Assembly (NCBI RefSeq): GCF_002017865.1
Contig: NZ_MTJN01000002.1
Location: 248,001 to 312,000 of the forward strand
DNA from: Rhodoferax fermentans
GTDB taxonomy: Bacteria; Pseudomonadota; Gammaproteobacteria; Burkholderiales; Burkholderiaceae_C
Length of the DNA: 64,000 nt
Reading direction: 5' to 3'
A program made the translations under genes and the position numbers. Shown piece by piece: positions 18,304 through 26,118 of this stretch; position 1 is the first letter of the stretch; the number at the start of each line of letters is the position of its first letter. A model generated the notes under the pieces. The model searched no databases and was not told the origin of the DNA. It worked only from the letters and a program-made list of their open reading frames with translations.

Positions 18304-19869
18304 CTACCGGCGCAGGAGTTGGCGCAATTGCAGGCCTGCCACACGGACAGTTCCCAAATATATAGCAGCAGACCCAATCAATACAAGGGCTAGAAGCCAA
18401 ATTCTCTTGAAACTCTCGGCACGCAAAGCGGTCCAGTCCCAGTGGCCATTGGCCCACACCAGGAAAACCCCTAGCAAGACACAACCCGCCAGCACCTGCA
18501 GCAAAAACGCCCCCCAGCCCGGCTCGGGCTTGTAGCTACCCCGTTTGATCAACCCCATCAGCAGCCACAGTGCATTGACCAAGGCGCCAATACCAATCGA
18601 CAAAGTCAGCGCCGCATGCGCAAACAACGGCACCAATACCAGGTTGAGCAACTGGGTGAACACCAGCACACCCACCGCAATACGCACCGGGGTTTTGGTG
18701 TCCTGGTTGGCGTAATAACCGGGTGCCAGCACCTTGATCGCCACAATACCAATCAAGCCGGTGCCCCAACCCATCAGCGCGTAGGTGACCTGCTGCACAT
18801 CAAAGGCGGTCATGGCGCCGTAGTGGTAGAGCACCGCCACCAGCGGCTTCGGAAACACCAACAGCGCGACCGCACACGGCACCGCCAGCAAGGCCACCAG
18901 GCGCAGGCCCCAGTCCAGCATGCTGGAATACCGGGCGGTGTCACCGCTGGCGCGTGCACCGGCCAACTGCGGCATCAACACCACGCCCATGGCCACGCCG
19001 AGCAAGGCGGTCGGAAACTCCATCAAGCGGTCGGCATAGGTGATCCAGCTCACGCTGCCCGGTCGCAGATGCGAGGCAATCTGGGTGTTGATCAGCATCG
19101 AGATGTGGGCCACACTCACCCCCAGCAGCGCCGGGCCCATCAGGCGCAGCACACTCTGGGTCTCGGTGCAGGCCCAGGCCTCACGCAGGGCAGACAGGCG
19201 CCAGCGCAGTCGCGGCTGCAAGGCCAAGCGCTTCAAGGCCCACCACTGAACACCCAACTGCGAGGCACCGCCCAGCAACACCCCCCCTGCCAGCGCATAA
19301 ATCGGCTCAATACCCAGGCTTTTGAACCAGGGCGCGCCCAGCGCGGTGGCGGCAATCATGCAGACATTGAGCAGCACCGGTGTGGCCGCAGGCACCGCAA
19401 AGTGTTTCCAGGTGTTGAGCACGCCAGCGCCCAAGGCCACCAGCGACATGAAGGCGATGTAGGGAAACATCCAGCGCGTCATCACCACCGCCACATCAAA
19501 ACCGCGCGGGTTTTGTTGCAAACCACTGGCCATGATCCAGACCAGCCCGCCGGCACTGAGCACACCAACAACGCTCAGAACCAACAGCGCCCAGACCAGC
19601 ACCGTGGCCACCCGGTCAATCACCAGGCGCGTGGCCTCATCCCCCTGCTGCGCTTTGGAGGCCGCCAGCACCGGCACAAAAGCCTGGCTGAACGCGCCTT
19701 CACCAAAAAAACGCCGGAACAAGTTGGGAATACGAAATGCCACATTGAAGGCATCGGTCATGGCGGACGCGCCAAAGGTGGACGCCATGAGCAACTCACG
19801 CATCAGGCCTGTGATACGTGAAACCAGGGTCAGCAGAGAAACGATAGAGGCGGATTTGAAGAGGCTCAC
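18304..19869 (-). CDS. murJ: Lipid II flippase MurJ
   Basis: 521 residues with about 14 membrane helices. It moves lipid II across the inner membrane for peptidoglycan synthesis. N-terminal VSLLTLVSRITGLMRELLMA and FGASAMTDAFNVAFRIPNLF with RRFFGEGAFSQAFVPV are diagnostic. The GTG at 19867-19869 (VSLFKSASI read as Met) gives the usual length; the 31 upstream residues look untranslated. Residues about 489-505, in the last membrane helix, are encoded by a copy of the dispersed repeat (18356-18404): RIWLLALVLIGSAAIY uses CTA, TTG, ATA and TAT codons unlike the rest of the gene. rpsT is divergent. Confidence 0.95.
   Translation of the reverse strand: MSLFKSASIVSLLTLVSRITGLMRELLMASTFGASAMTDAFNVAFRIPNLFRRFFGEGAFSQAFVPVLAASKAQQGDEATRLVIDRVATVLVWALLVLSVVGVLSAGGLVWIMASGLQQNPRGFDVAVVMTRWMFPYIAFMSLVALGAGVLNTWKHFAVPAATPVLLNVCMIAATALGAPWFKSLGIEPIYALAGGVLLGGASQLGVQWWALKRLALQPRLRWRLSALREAWACTETQSVLRLMGPALLGVSVAHISMLINTQIASHLRPGSVSWITYADRLMEFPTALLGVAMGVVLMPQLAGARASGDTARYSSMLDWGLRLVALLAVPCAVALLVFPKPLVAVLYHYGAMTAFDVQQVTYALMGWGTGLIGIVAIKVLAPGYYANQDTKTPVRIAVGVLVFTQLLNLVLVPLFAHAALTLSIGIGALVNALWLLMGLIKRGSYKPEPGWGAFLLQVLAGCVLLGVFLVWANGHWDWTALRAESFKRIWLLALVLIGSAAIYLGTVRVAGLQLRQLLRR
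18356..18404 (-). repeat. Dispersed palindromic repeat, copy 3, inside murJ
   Basis: On the coding strand TTTGGCTTCTAGCCCTTG, then GATTGGGTCTGCTGCTAT and ATATTTG match the family end to end. It is read in frame as the final transmembrane helix of MurJ. Confidence 0.8.
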
Positions 19870-19974
19870 GCGCCAAAGTGTAGCCGGGCAAACAGGACGG
19901 ATTCCCTGTCGGCAAGTAACTGTTAGAATCGCAGGCTTTGCTGACAACATCCACAGACTCAAGGAACATCAATC

Positions 19975-20274
19975 ATGGCATCTGGAAAACCCAAGAAAAA
20001 GAACCCGCGCCTGGCGTCGGGCCGTAAACGCGTCCGTCAGGACATCAAGATCAACGCCGCGAACACCTCGCTGCGTTCCCAATACCGCACCGCTGTCAAG
20101 AACGTTGAAAAAGCCGTTCTCGCTGGCGACAAGGCCAAAGCAACCGAGTTGTTTGGCAAGATGCAAGCCGTGGTGGACACCGTGGCTGACAAGGGCATCT
20201 TCCACAAGAACAAGGCTGCACGCGACAAGAGCCGCCTGTCTACCAAGGTGAAAGCCTTGGCCCTCGCCGCCTGA
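19975..20274 (+). CDS. rpsT: 30S ribosomal protein S20
   Basis: 99 residues, Lys/Arg/Ala-rich, starting [20 protein letters not shown] with the typical [19 protein letters not shown] and [21 protein letters not shown]20 binds 16S rRNA early in 30S assembly. AAGGA lies just before the ATG, and TAGAAT at 19924-19929 is a candidate -10 box. A strong terminator follows. It is divergent from murJ, an arrangement common in betaproteobacteria. Confidence 0.97.
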   Translation: MASGKPKKKNPRLASGRKRVRQDIKINAANTSLRSQYRTAVKNVEKAVLAGDKAKATELFGKMQAVVDTVADKGIFHKNKAARDKSRLSTKVKALALAA

Positions 20275-20349
20275 TTTTCAGGCAAATCGCACGTTGTCCT
20301 GAGGGATCAAGACAACGCCGTTTGTAACGGGTGCGCTGTCAGCAAAAGC

Positions 20350-20377
20350 AAAAAAGCCGTCTTTGGACGGCTTTTTT
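20350..20377 (+). terminator. Rho-independent terminator after rpsT
   Basis: AAAAAAGCCGTC, loop TTTG, then GACGGCTTTTTT form a perfect hairpin with flanking A- and T-runs, so it could stop transcription in both directions. Confidence 0.93.
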
Positions 20378-20529
20378 GCGTCTGACGCCTGTGACTTGTC
20401 TGGCACCGCTTGGGCAACAAACGCCAACGCGCACATGCTGGCAAACAGAAACTAGGGTTAACCCTTACAATAGCTTACACATAACTTTCAACACGACCCA
20501 GCGCCGCATCCTGGCCAAGCGCACCACCC

Positions 20530-21045
20530 ATGACCCCAACTCTTGTCGATATCACTGGCCTGGCAGCTTTGTCCCTGAATATCGCCGGTCTGGTGCGCAC
20601 CTCGGACCGATCACTGCGCCATTCCACCGGCTGGGCTTCGGCCTTGTGGGCCGCGAACAACCTGCTGATGGGCGCCCAAAGTGCCGCCGCCTTGAGTGCC
20701 CTGAGTGTGGGTCGCCAGGTGTCTGCCTCCAATGCGCAGGGGCGTAGCGCACGCACCAAGCTGTGGTCTTGTCTGGCATTTTTGCTGGTCACTCTGTTGC
20801 TTGGGGCACTCACCTGGAACGGCGTGACCACCGTGTTCTCGATGGCCGGGTCAATGCTGGCCACCTATGCCATGTTCTACATGCGTGGTGTGGCCTTGCG
20901 CTTGGCAATGATTGGTGTGGCCAGTCTGTGGATGTACAACGCCTGGGCCTACGACTCGTGGTGGCAGATGCTGGGCAACACCCTTAACGGCGTGGCCGCC
21001 GCCTACGGTGCCTGGCGCGCAGCCAAAACACAAACCACCGTCTGA
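20530..21045 (+). CDS. YgjV-type inner membrane protein (first of two)
   Basis: 171 residues with four to five predicted membrane helices (about 8-25, 75-95, 98-115, 120-137, 140-160). The pattern of short helices with IAGLVRTSDRSLRHSTGWAS and NTLNGVAAAYGAWRAAK fits the YgjV family of bacterial inner membrane proteins, whose function is unknown. A related gene follows 13 bases later, so the two are tandem paralogues in one operon. No ligand or catalytic motif is visible. Confidence 0.65.
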   Translation: MTPTLVDITGLAALSLNIAGLVRTSDRSLRHSTGWASALWAANNLLMGAQSAAALSALSVGRQVSASNAQGRSARTKLWSCLAFLLVTLLLGALTWNGVTTVFSMAGSMLATYAMFYMRGVALRLAMIGVASLWMYNAWAYDSWWQMLGNTLNGVAAAYGAWRAAKTQTTV

Positions 21046-21058
21046 GAAAGATTTATTT

Positions 21059-21610
21059 GTGTTTGACCACTGGCTCGATACCGCACAACTGTTTGGCTAC
21101 GCTGCATTTTTTCTGGGCGTGGCCTCGTTCCTGCAAAAAAACGACATCCGTTTCAAGCTCTACATGGCCGCAGAATGTGTGGCCTATGTGGTGCACTTCA
21201 CACTCCTGGGCAACCCGGCAGCGGGCGCCAGCTCCCTGGTGTCAATGACCCGCTCGCTGGTGTCGATCTATTCCAAGTCACTGTGGATTGCCTTGATTTT
21301 TGTGGCCATCAACATCGGGCTGGGGTTCAAGTTGGCCACCGTGTGGTGGAACTGGATCCCGCTGATTGCCTCCTGTGTGGGCACACTGGCGCTGTTTCTT
21401 CTGGAAGGCATCCAGATGCGCATGGTGATGCTGCTTGGCACCGCGCTGTGGATTGTCAACAACGTGCTCTCGGGCTCCATTGGTGGCACAGCACTCGAAG
21501 TGGTGATTGCGATCACCAACAGCTACACCATCTACAAAATGCGGGTCAAAGCACGTGAAGCCGCCCCTCTACCATCCAGCAACCCGGCCCTACCCGCCCA
21601 AGAAAGCTGA
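21059..21610 (+). CDS. YgjV-type inner membrane protein (second of two)
   Basis: 183 residues with about five membrane helices. FGYAAFFLGVASFLQKNDIR and KLYMAAECVAYVVHFTLLGN are the family hallmark, and NNVLSGSIGGTALEVVIAIT ends the core. The start is the GTG at 21059, 13 bases after the preceding stop with a weak AGAAAG site; the longer frame begins inside the neighbour in another phase. It is more YgjV-like than the first copy. The function is unknown. Confidence 0.75.
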   Translation: MFDHWLDTAQLFGYAAFFLGVASFLQKNDIRFKLYMAAECVAYVVHFTLLGNPAAGASSLVSMTRSLVSIYSKSLWIALIFVAINIGLGFKLATVWWNWIPLIASCVGTLALFLLEGIQMRMVMLLGTALWIVNNVLSGSIGGTALEVVIAITNSYTIYKMRVKAREAAPLPSSNPALPAQES

Positions 21611-21630
21611 GCCGCCAGCGGCCAAATCCT

Positions 21631-22020
21631 TCAACTGCGTGGCGCTGTGGGCTTGAGACCGTGCCCCACCGGTGGCGGGCCCTGAAAGGTCTGCAACTCG
21701 TTGTCCTTGGCAAAGTTCATGCAGAAGTCCCAAGCCATCACATCGTGGGTGCGCAAGGCTTCGTCCAGGATCACACAGCGGGTGCCTTCCACACTGGTGG
21801 GTACACACCACGGTGAATACGTGTAATGGCGCCCCGGCAGGGCCTGGCCCGGACGAAACTGGCTCATGACACCGGCCAACCGTTCTGCCCAGTCACTGGG
21901 GCGAAAAGCGCGACCGCTGTGGGTCACACCCAGGATGTAGAATTTTGGTGGAACAGGTGAAACCATCTTGTGGCGGCCAATCTTGGGGGTGTTGACGAGA
22001 TGTTGCAACGCAGCGGGCAT
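21631..22020 (-). CDS. DUF3579 domain protein
   Basis: 129 residues. The core KFYILGVTHSGRAFRPSDWA, then ERLAGVMSQFRPG, YSPWCVPTSVEGTRCVILDE and AWDFCMNFAKDNELQTFQ matches DUF3579, a small cytosolic family typical of betaproteobacteria with no known function. The N-terminal 18 residues may not be translated: a second ATG at about 21966 begins MVSPVPPKFYILG. The gene is convergent with the YgjV pair. Confidence 0.82.
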   Translation of the reverse strand: MPAALQHLVNTPKIGRHKMVSPVPPKFYILGVTHSGRAFRPSDWAERLAGVMSQFRPGQALPGRHYTYSPWCVPTSVEGTRCVILDEALRTHDVMAWDFCMNFAKDNELQTFQGPPPVGHGLKPTAPRS

Positions 22021-22192
22021 TGTAGTGCGCTTCCCAAGTCTTATACAAGACCTAGGGTTTTCAGCCCCACCTCACTGACACCAGCCAGAACACGTCACCC
22101 GCTGACCAGACCATCGATTTGATCGGTCTAAAATCGTGCTTCAACGGCCCAACCTGCGTTGGGCCGCTTTGTTTTCCCACGGAGATCAACGC

Positions 22193-23413
22193 ATGAACGC
22201 ACCCCATCCCTTCATTGAAGCCGCCTCGCCCCACGTGATGAACACCTACGGGCGCTTGCCTATCGCTATGTCACATGGCCAGGGCTGCCGAGTCTGGGAT
22301 GTCAACGGCAAGGTCTACCTGGATGCGCTCGGCGGTATTGCGGTCAACACCCTGGGCCACAACCACCCGAAACTGGTGCCCGCGCTGCAGGACCAGATCA
22401 GCAAGATCATCCACAGCTGCAATTACTACCATGTGCCCAACCAGGAAGCGCTGGCCAAAAAGCTGGTCGAACTCTCGGGCATGAGCAATGTGTTTTTCTG
22501 CTCGACCGGTTTGGAGGCCAACGAGGCCGCGCTGAAACTGGCGCGCAAGTATGGCCATGACAAGGGCATCGAGCGCCCGGAGATTGTGGTGTATGAAAAA
22601 GCCTTCCACGGCCGCTCGATCGCCACCTTGAGTGCCACCGGCAACCCCAAGGTCCAGGCCGGATTTGGCCCGCTGGTAGAAGGTTTCATCCGTGTGCCGA
22701 TCAACAACATCGAGGCTCTCAAGGCCGCCACCGAAGGCAACCCGAATGTCGTGGCAGTGTTTTTTGAGGCCATCCAGGGTGAAGGTGGCATCAACCCGAT
22801 GCACCTGGACTACCTGCGTGATTTGCGCAAACTCTGTGATGAACGTGACTGGTTGATGATGATTGATGAGGTGCAATGTGGCATGGGCCGCACTGGCAAA
22901 TGGTTCGCCCACCAGTGGGCGGGCATCGTGCCCGACGTGATGCCGCTGGCCAAGGGCCTGGGTTCCGGCGTGCCGGTGGGTGCGGTGGTGGCGGGTCCCA
23001 AAGCCGCCCAGATTTTCCAGCCCGGCAACCACGGCACCACCTTTGGTGGCAACCCGCTGGCCATGCGGGCCGGGGTGGAGACCATCCGCATCATGGAAGA
23101 AGACGGTCTGCTGGCCCATGCCGCAGCGGTTGGCGCCCACCTGAAAGCGGGTCTGGAAACCGCGTTGGCCGCCGAACTGGCAGCCGGCACGGTGAAAGAG
23201 ATTCGTGGCCAAGGCCTGATGCTGGGCATTGACCTGGCCAAACCCTGCGGTGTGCTGACCCAACGTGCCGCTGATGCGGGCCTGCTGATCAGCGTGACCG
23301 CCGACAGTGTGGTGCGCCTGGTGCCGCCACTGATTCTGAGCCGGGCCGAGGCTGACGAGATCGTTGCCCGCTTGTGCCCCCTGATTTCCGCTCTGTTGAA
23401 AGAAGCCCCATGA
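22193..23413 (+). CDS. argD: Acetylornithine aminotransferase
   Basis: 406 residues. A class III PLP aminotransferase that converts N-acetylglutamate 5-semialdehyde to N-acetylornithine in arginine synthesis. FFCSTGLEANEAALKLARKY binds the cofactor phosphate, FEAIQGEGGI and LMMIDEVQCGMGRTGK follow, and Lys254 in MPLAKGLGSG forms the Schiff base. The ATG at 22193 follows GGAG. The stop overlaps the argF start (ATGA), giving an argDF operon. Confidence 0.93.
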   Translation: MNAPHPFIEAASPHVMNTYGRLPIAMSHGQGCRVWDVNGKVYLDALGGIAVNTLGHNHPKLVPALQDQISKIIHSCNYYHVPNQEALAKKLVELSGMSNVFFCSTGLEANEAALKLARKYGHDKGIERPEIVVYEKAFHGRSIATLSATGNPKVQAGFGPLVEGFIRVPINNIEALKAATEGNPNVVAVFFEAIQGEGGINPMHLDYLRDLRKLCDERDWLMMIDEVQCGMGRTGKWFAHQWAGIVPDVMPLAKGLGSGVPVGAVVAGPKAAQIFQPGNHGTTFGGNPLAMRAGVETIRIMEEDGLLAHAAAVGAHLKAGLETALAAELAAGTVKEIRGQGLMLGIDLAKPCGVLTQRAADAGLLISVTADSVVRLVPPLILSRAEADEIVARLCPLISALLKEAP

Positions 23414-24384
23414 ACCCGGTCAACTTCGGTATTCCCAGCACCATCCCCAAAGGCGCACCACCGGTGCGGCATTACCTGCAGTTCTCGGATCTGCGGGCCG
23501 ACGAATACGCCTACCTGCTCGAGCGCGCAGCCTTCATCAAGGCCAAGTTCAAGACCTTCACCCGGCACCAGCCGCTGGTGGACCGCACGCTGGCGATGAT
23601 TTTCGAAAAAGCCTCGACCCGTACCCGTGTCAGCTTTGAAGCCGGTATGTACCAGCTGGGTGGCAGTGTGGTGCACCTGACCACCGGCGACAGCCAGTTG
23701 GGCCGCTCCGAGCCGATCGAAGACAGCGCGCGTGTCATCAGCCGCATGGCCGACCTGGTGATGATTCGCACCTACGAGCAAACCAAGATCGAACGTTTTG
23801 CCGAGTACTCCCGCGTGCCAGTGATCAACGGTCTGACCAACGAGTTCCACCCCTGCCAGATCCTGGCCGACATCTTCACTTTCATTGAACACCGTGGCCC
23901 GATCCAGGGCAAGACGGTGGCCTGGGTCGGTGACGGCAACAACATGGCCAACACCTGGCTGCAGGCTGCCACGCTGCTGGACTTCAAGGTCAACGTGAGC
24001 ACCCCGAGCGGTTACGAGGTCAATGAAAAAATAGCCTCTGGCCCTGATGGCATAAGGGCAGGCAGCTATGAAAACTTTAGCAACCCGCTGGATGCCTGCC
24101 GCGGCGCTGACCTGGTCACCACCGACGTCTGGACCAGCATGGGCTATGAGGCCGAGAACGAGGTACGTAAACAGGCCTTTGCTACCTGGCGTGTCAGCAG
24201 CGAGATGATGGCTGTGGCCCAGCCGGGCGCCCTGTTCATGCACTGCCTGCCCGCCCACCGCGGTGAAGAGGTCGATGCCGAGGTGATCGACGGGCCACAA
24301 AGTGTGGTCTGGGACGAGGCCGAAAACCGCATGCATGTGCAAAAGGCGCTGATGGAATACCTGCTGCTGGGTCGCCAAGCGTGA
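23410..24384 (+). CDS. argF: Ornithine carbamoyltransferase
   Basis: 324 residues. It joins ornithine and carbamoyl phosphate to citrulline. The carbamoyl-phosphate loop is STRTR (69-73), with FHPCQILAD, the ornithine-loop region and HCLPAHRGEE all intact. The start overlaps argD. Between the strand STPSGYEV and the loop before GADLVTTDVWTSMG lies a stretch (about residues 206-223, NEKIASGPDGIRAGSYEN) encoded by a copy of the dispersed repeat at 24025-24078. The protein is accordingly slightly longer than most bacterial enzymes (about 305-315). The insertion is on a surface region away from the catalytic motifs, so activity is probably kept. Confidence 0.95.
   Translation: MNPVNFGIPSTIPKGAPPVRHYLQFSDLRADEYAYLLERAAFIKAKFKTFTRHQPLVDRTLAMIFEKASTRTRVSFEAGMYQLGGSVVHLTTGDSQLGRSEPIEDSARVISRMADLVMIRTYEQTKIERFAEYSRVPVINGLTNEFHPCQILADIFTFIEHRGPIQGKTVAWVGDGNNMANTWLQAATLLDFKVNVSTPSGYEVNEKIASGPDGIRAGSYENFSNPLDACRGADLVTTDVWTSMGYEAENEVRKQAFATWRVSSEMMAVAQPGALFMHCLPAHRGEEVDAEVIDGPQSVVWDEAENRMHVQKALMEYLLLGRQA
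24025..24078 (+). repeat. Dispersed palindromic repeat, copy 4, inside argF
   Basis: TAGCCTCTGGCCCTGATG followed by GCATAAGGGCAGGCAGCT and ATGAAAAC matches the family along its whole length and is translated in frame. Confidence 0.82.
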
Positions 24385-24424
24385 TGGCGCTGCGCTGCCA
24401 GACAGAGGTTTTTCGAGAAACCGC

Positions 24425-24751
24425 ATGAAAACGCGTCGCCAGTACATACCGGTCACGGACATCGAACCCGGCATGGTGCTGGGTGAAACCGTCCAGGTGG
24501 TGGAACGTGGTTTGCTGAGCATGGTGTTGCCACCCGGGCACCTGCTCACCGCCGACAACCTCAACCAGCTCCACGCCCACCACGCCGAGTACATCTGTAT
24601 CGACCAGCCCGATGAACGCAGCGATGAACAGATCGCTCTGGACACCGAGCGGGCAGCGCGCCGGGTGCAGGAGATTTTCAGGGACTGCAAGCTGGACGAC
24701 CCCACCCTGCTGTCGCTGTTTGACCAGGTGATGGCTTACCGTACCGCATGA
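24425..24751 (+). CDS. Small protein like the N-terminal segment of HD-GYP/HDOD signalling proteins
   Basis: 108 residues. The motif VTDIEPGMVLGETVQVVERG, then LPPGHLLTADNLNQLHAHHA and EYICIDQ is the short beta-barrel-like segment that often precedes HD-GYP or HDOD domains (PGMVL, a glycine-led loop, then a helix). The rest is a charged helix. Its stop overlaps the start of an HDOD protein (ATGA at 24748), so the two parts, usually one chain, are made as separate coupled polypeptides here. The function is inferred from this arrangement only. Confidence 0.7.
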   Translation: MKTRRQYIPVTDIEPGMVLGETVQVVERGLLSMVLPPGHLLTADNLNQLHAHHAEYICIDQPDERSDEQIALDTERAARRVQEIFRDCKLDDPTLLSLFDQVMAYRTA

Positions 24752-25617
24752 TGGGCCACCCACCGATCACCCGCGACACGGTCATCCAGCTCAGTCGGCG
24801 GATGCCGAGTTTCCCCATCGTGGTGCAAGAGATTCTGGCCACGCTGGACAATCCCGACACCAACCTCAACACCCTGGCACGCTACATCAACCTGGACCCG
24901 GTGATCACAGCCCGCGTGCTGTCGGTGGCCAATGCCGCCGCCTCAGGCAGGCAACGGGATGCCGACGTCAACAACATCTTTGCTGCCACCTCGCTGATTG
25001 GTCTGGCCAAGGTGCGCAGCATCACCCTGATCAGCAGCCTGGGTGGTTTCATTCACAAGGCGGCCGCACACACCCTGCCCACCCCATTCTGGGAACACAG
25101 CGTGGCCATCAGCATCTGTGCCCAGGAACTCACCCGCCATGTGGCCCAGCCAGTGAGTCCAGACGCCGCGCTGATCGCGGGCATGCTGCACGACATCGGC
25201 CAACTCTGGCTCTTTGCGCTGGATGCCGATACCGCACGTGCTTGCTGGCAACAGGCCATCCATTCCCATTTGGGCATTGAGGCGCTGGAGCGCGAGGCCT
25301 TTGGCCTGGACCACGCCACCATCGGTGCCTGGCTGGCTGAGCACTGGAAGCTGCCCCCCACCATCGTGCAGGCCATCCAGCACCACCACAACCCGGACAG
25401 CGCGCTGGACAACCCGCTGGCACCCCTGCTCCATGTGGCCGAGGTGCTGGGCAATGCGCTGGACTTGGGGCATCGCGACCAGAACCGCGTCACCCATATC
25501 TCCAGCGCCGCCTGTCAGACGCTGGAGCTGGTATGGGATGAGAATATCCGCCCGCTGTTTGGCCAGATCGAGGCCCGCAGCCGACATGCCAACCAATTTT
25601 TTAACCAGGCCCGTTGA
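24748..25617 (+). CDS. HDOD domain protein
   Basis: 289 residues. An HDOD domain covers about residues 15-210: FPIVVQEILATLDNPDTNLN, then the helix LDPVITARVLSVANAA and, near 135-150, AGMLHDIGQLWLF with the HD motif. A later EHWKLPPTIVQAIQHHHNP is also typical. HDOD proteins are signal-transduction modules linked to c-di-GMP, chemotaxis and stress circuits; most do not hydrolyse anything. No GGDEF or EAL domain is attached. Translation is coupled to the small gene before it. Confidence 0.87.
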   Translation: MMGHPPITRDTVIQLSRRMPSFPIVVQEILATLDNPDTNLNTLARYINLDPVITARVLSVANAAASGRQRDADVNNIFAATSLIGLAKVRSITLISSLGGFIHKAAAHTLPTPFWEHSVAISICAQELTRHVAQPVSPDAALIAGMLHDIGQLWLFALDADTARACWQQAIHSHLGIEALEREAFGLDHATIGAWLAEHWKLPPTIVQAIQHHHNPDSALDNPLAPLLHVAEVLGNALDLGHRDQNRVTHISSAACQTLELVWDENIRPLFGQIEARSRHANQFFNQAR

Positions 25618-25661
25618 CCTGTGCGCCAACAATCTGCTCTCGTTGTTTCAGAAACCACGCC

Positions 25662-25850
25662 ATGAATGACAAAGACAAAAAATTCTGGTTACTGGTGCTC
25701 AAGCTGGCACTGGGTGCCATTGCTTTGATCGGTTTTTTTGGTGTGGGTCTGTACTACACCGCCAAATACAACACCTATGCGCCACCGGACAGCCCACCGG
25801 CGACCGACTGGGGCATTGCCAAAGATTCCCCGATTCGCAACAAACGCTGA
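25662..25850 (+). CDS. Small single-pass membrane protein, 62 residues
   Basis: Begins MNDKDKKFWLLVLKLALGAI and continues through one membrane helix (about 9-31) into a polar tail ending IAKDSPIRNKR. The charged N-terminus followed by a helix suggests an N-in single-pass topology. It lies 44 bases after the HDOD gene on the same strand. ATG 25662 is preferred because the helix begins right after it. The family is not recognised. Confidence 0.55.
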   Translation: MNDKDKKFWLLVLKLALGAIALIGFFGVGLYYTAKYNTYAPPDSPPATDWGIAKDSPIRNKR

Positions 25851-25889
25851 CAAGCCGCCGCCCGAGCCGCTGGCACCAGAAGGTGATGC

Positions 25890-26117
25890 TCAGCGCTTGG
25901 GGTGAAAATGCACCGGCTGCTCCGGCTGGGTGTGCGTTGGCGTGGCCGAGCCTGGGCATTGGCCACAGCGGCCACAGTCGGAACGGCAGCTGGGGGCACG
26001 CCCCAAAACGCGGTGCATACGCCCCAGCCGCTGGCGCAGTGGGTTGGGCAGCACATACCACAGGCAGTACAGCGCCGCCAAGCCCACCAGCACGACCACG
26101 CCCCAGGTCTGGTCCAT
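25890..26117 (-). CDS. FeoB-associated Cys-rich small membrane protein (DUF6587)
   Basis: 75 residues. One membrane helix (WGVVVLVGLAALYCLWYVLP, about 5-24) is followed by a basic stretch and a cysteine cluster SCRSDCGRCGQCPGS. Such proteins are routinely coded right after feoB in betaproteobacteria and may shuttle or sense iron at the cytoplasmic face in place of FeoC. The start lies one base beyond the feoB stop, so it is in the feo operon. The role is inferred from context. Confidence 0.78.
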   Translation of the reverse strand: MDQTWGVVVLVGLAALYCLWYVLPNPLRQRLGRMHRVLGRAPSCRSDCGRCGQCPGSATPTHTQPEQPVHFHPKR

Positions 26118-26118
26118 C

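Noticed and set aside
18616..19821. A 401-codon plus-strand frame opposite murJ
   Set aside because: Gln/His/Arg-rich antisense translation with no fold.
22810..24705. A 631-codon minus-strand frame opposite argD and argF
   Set aside because: Antisense shadow caused by high GC; both sense genes are intact families.
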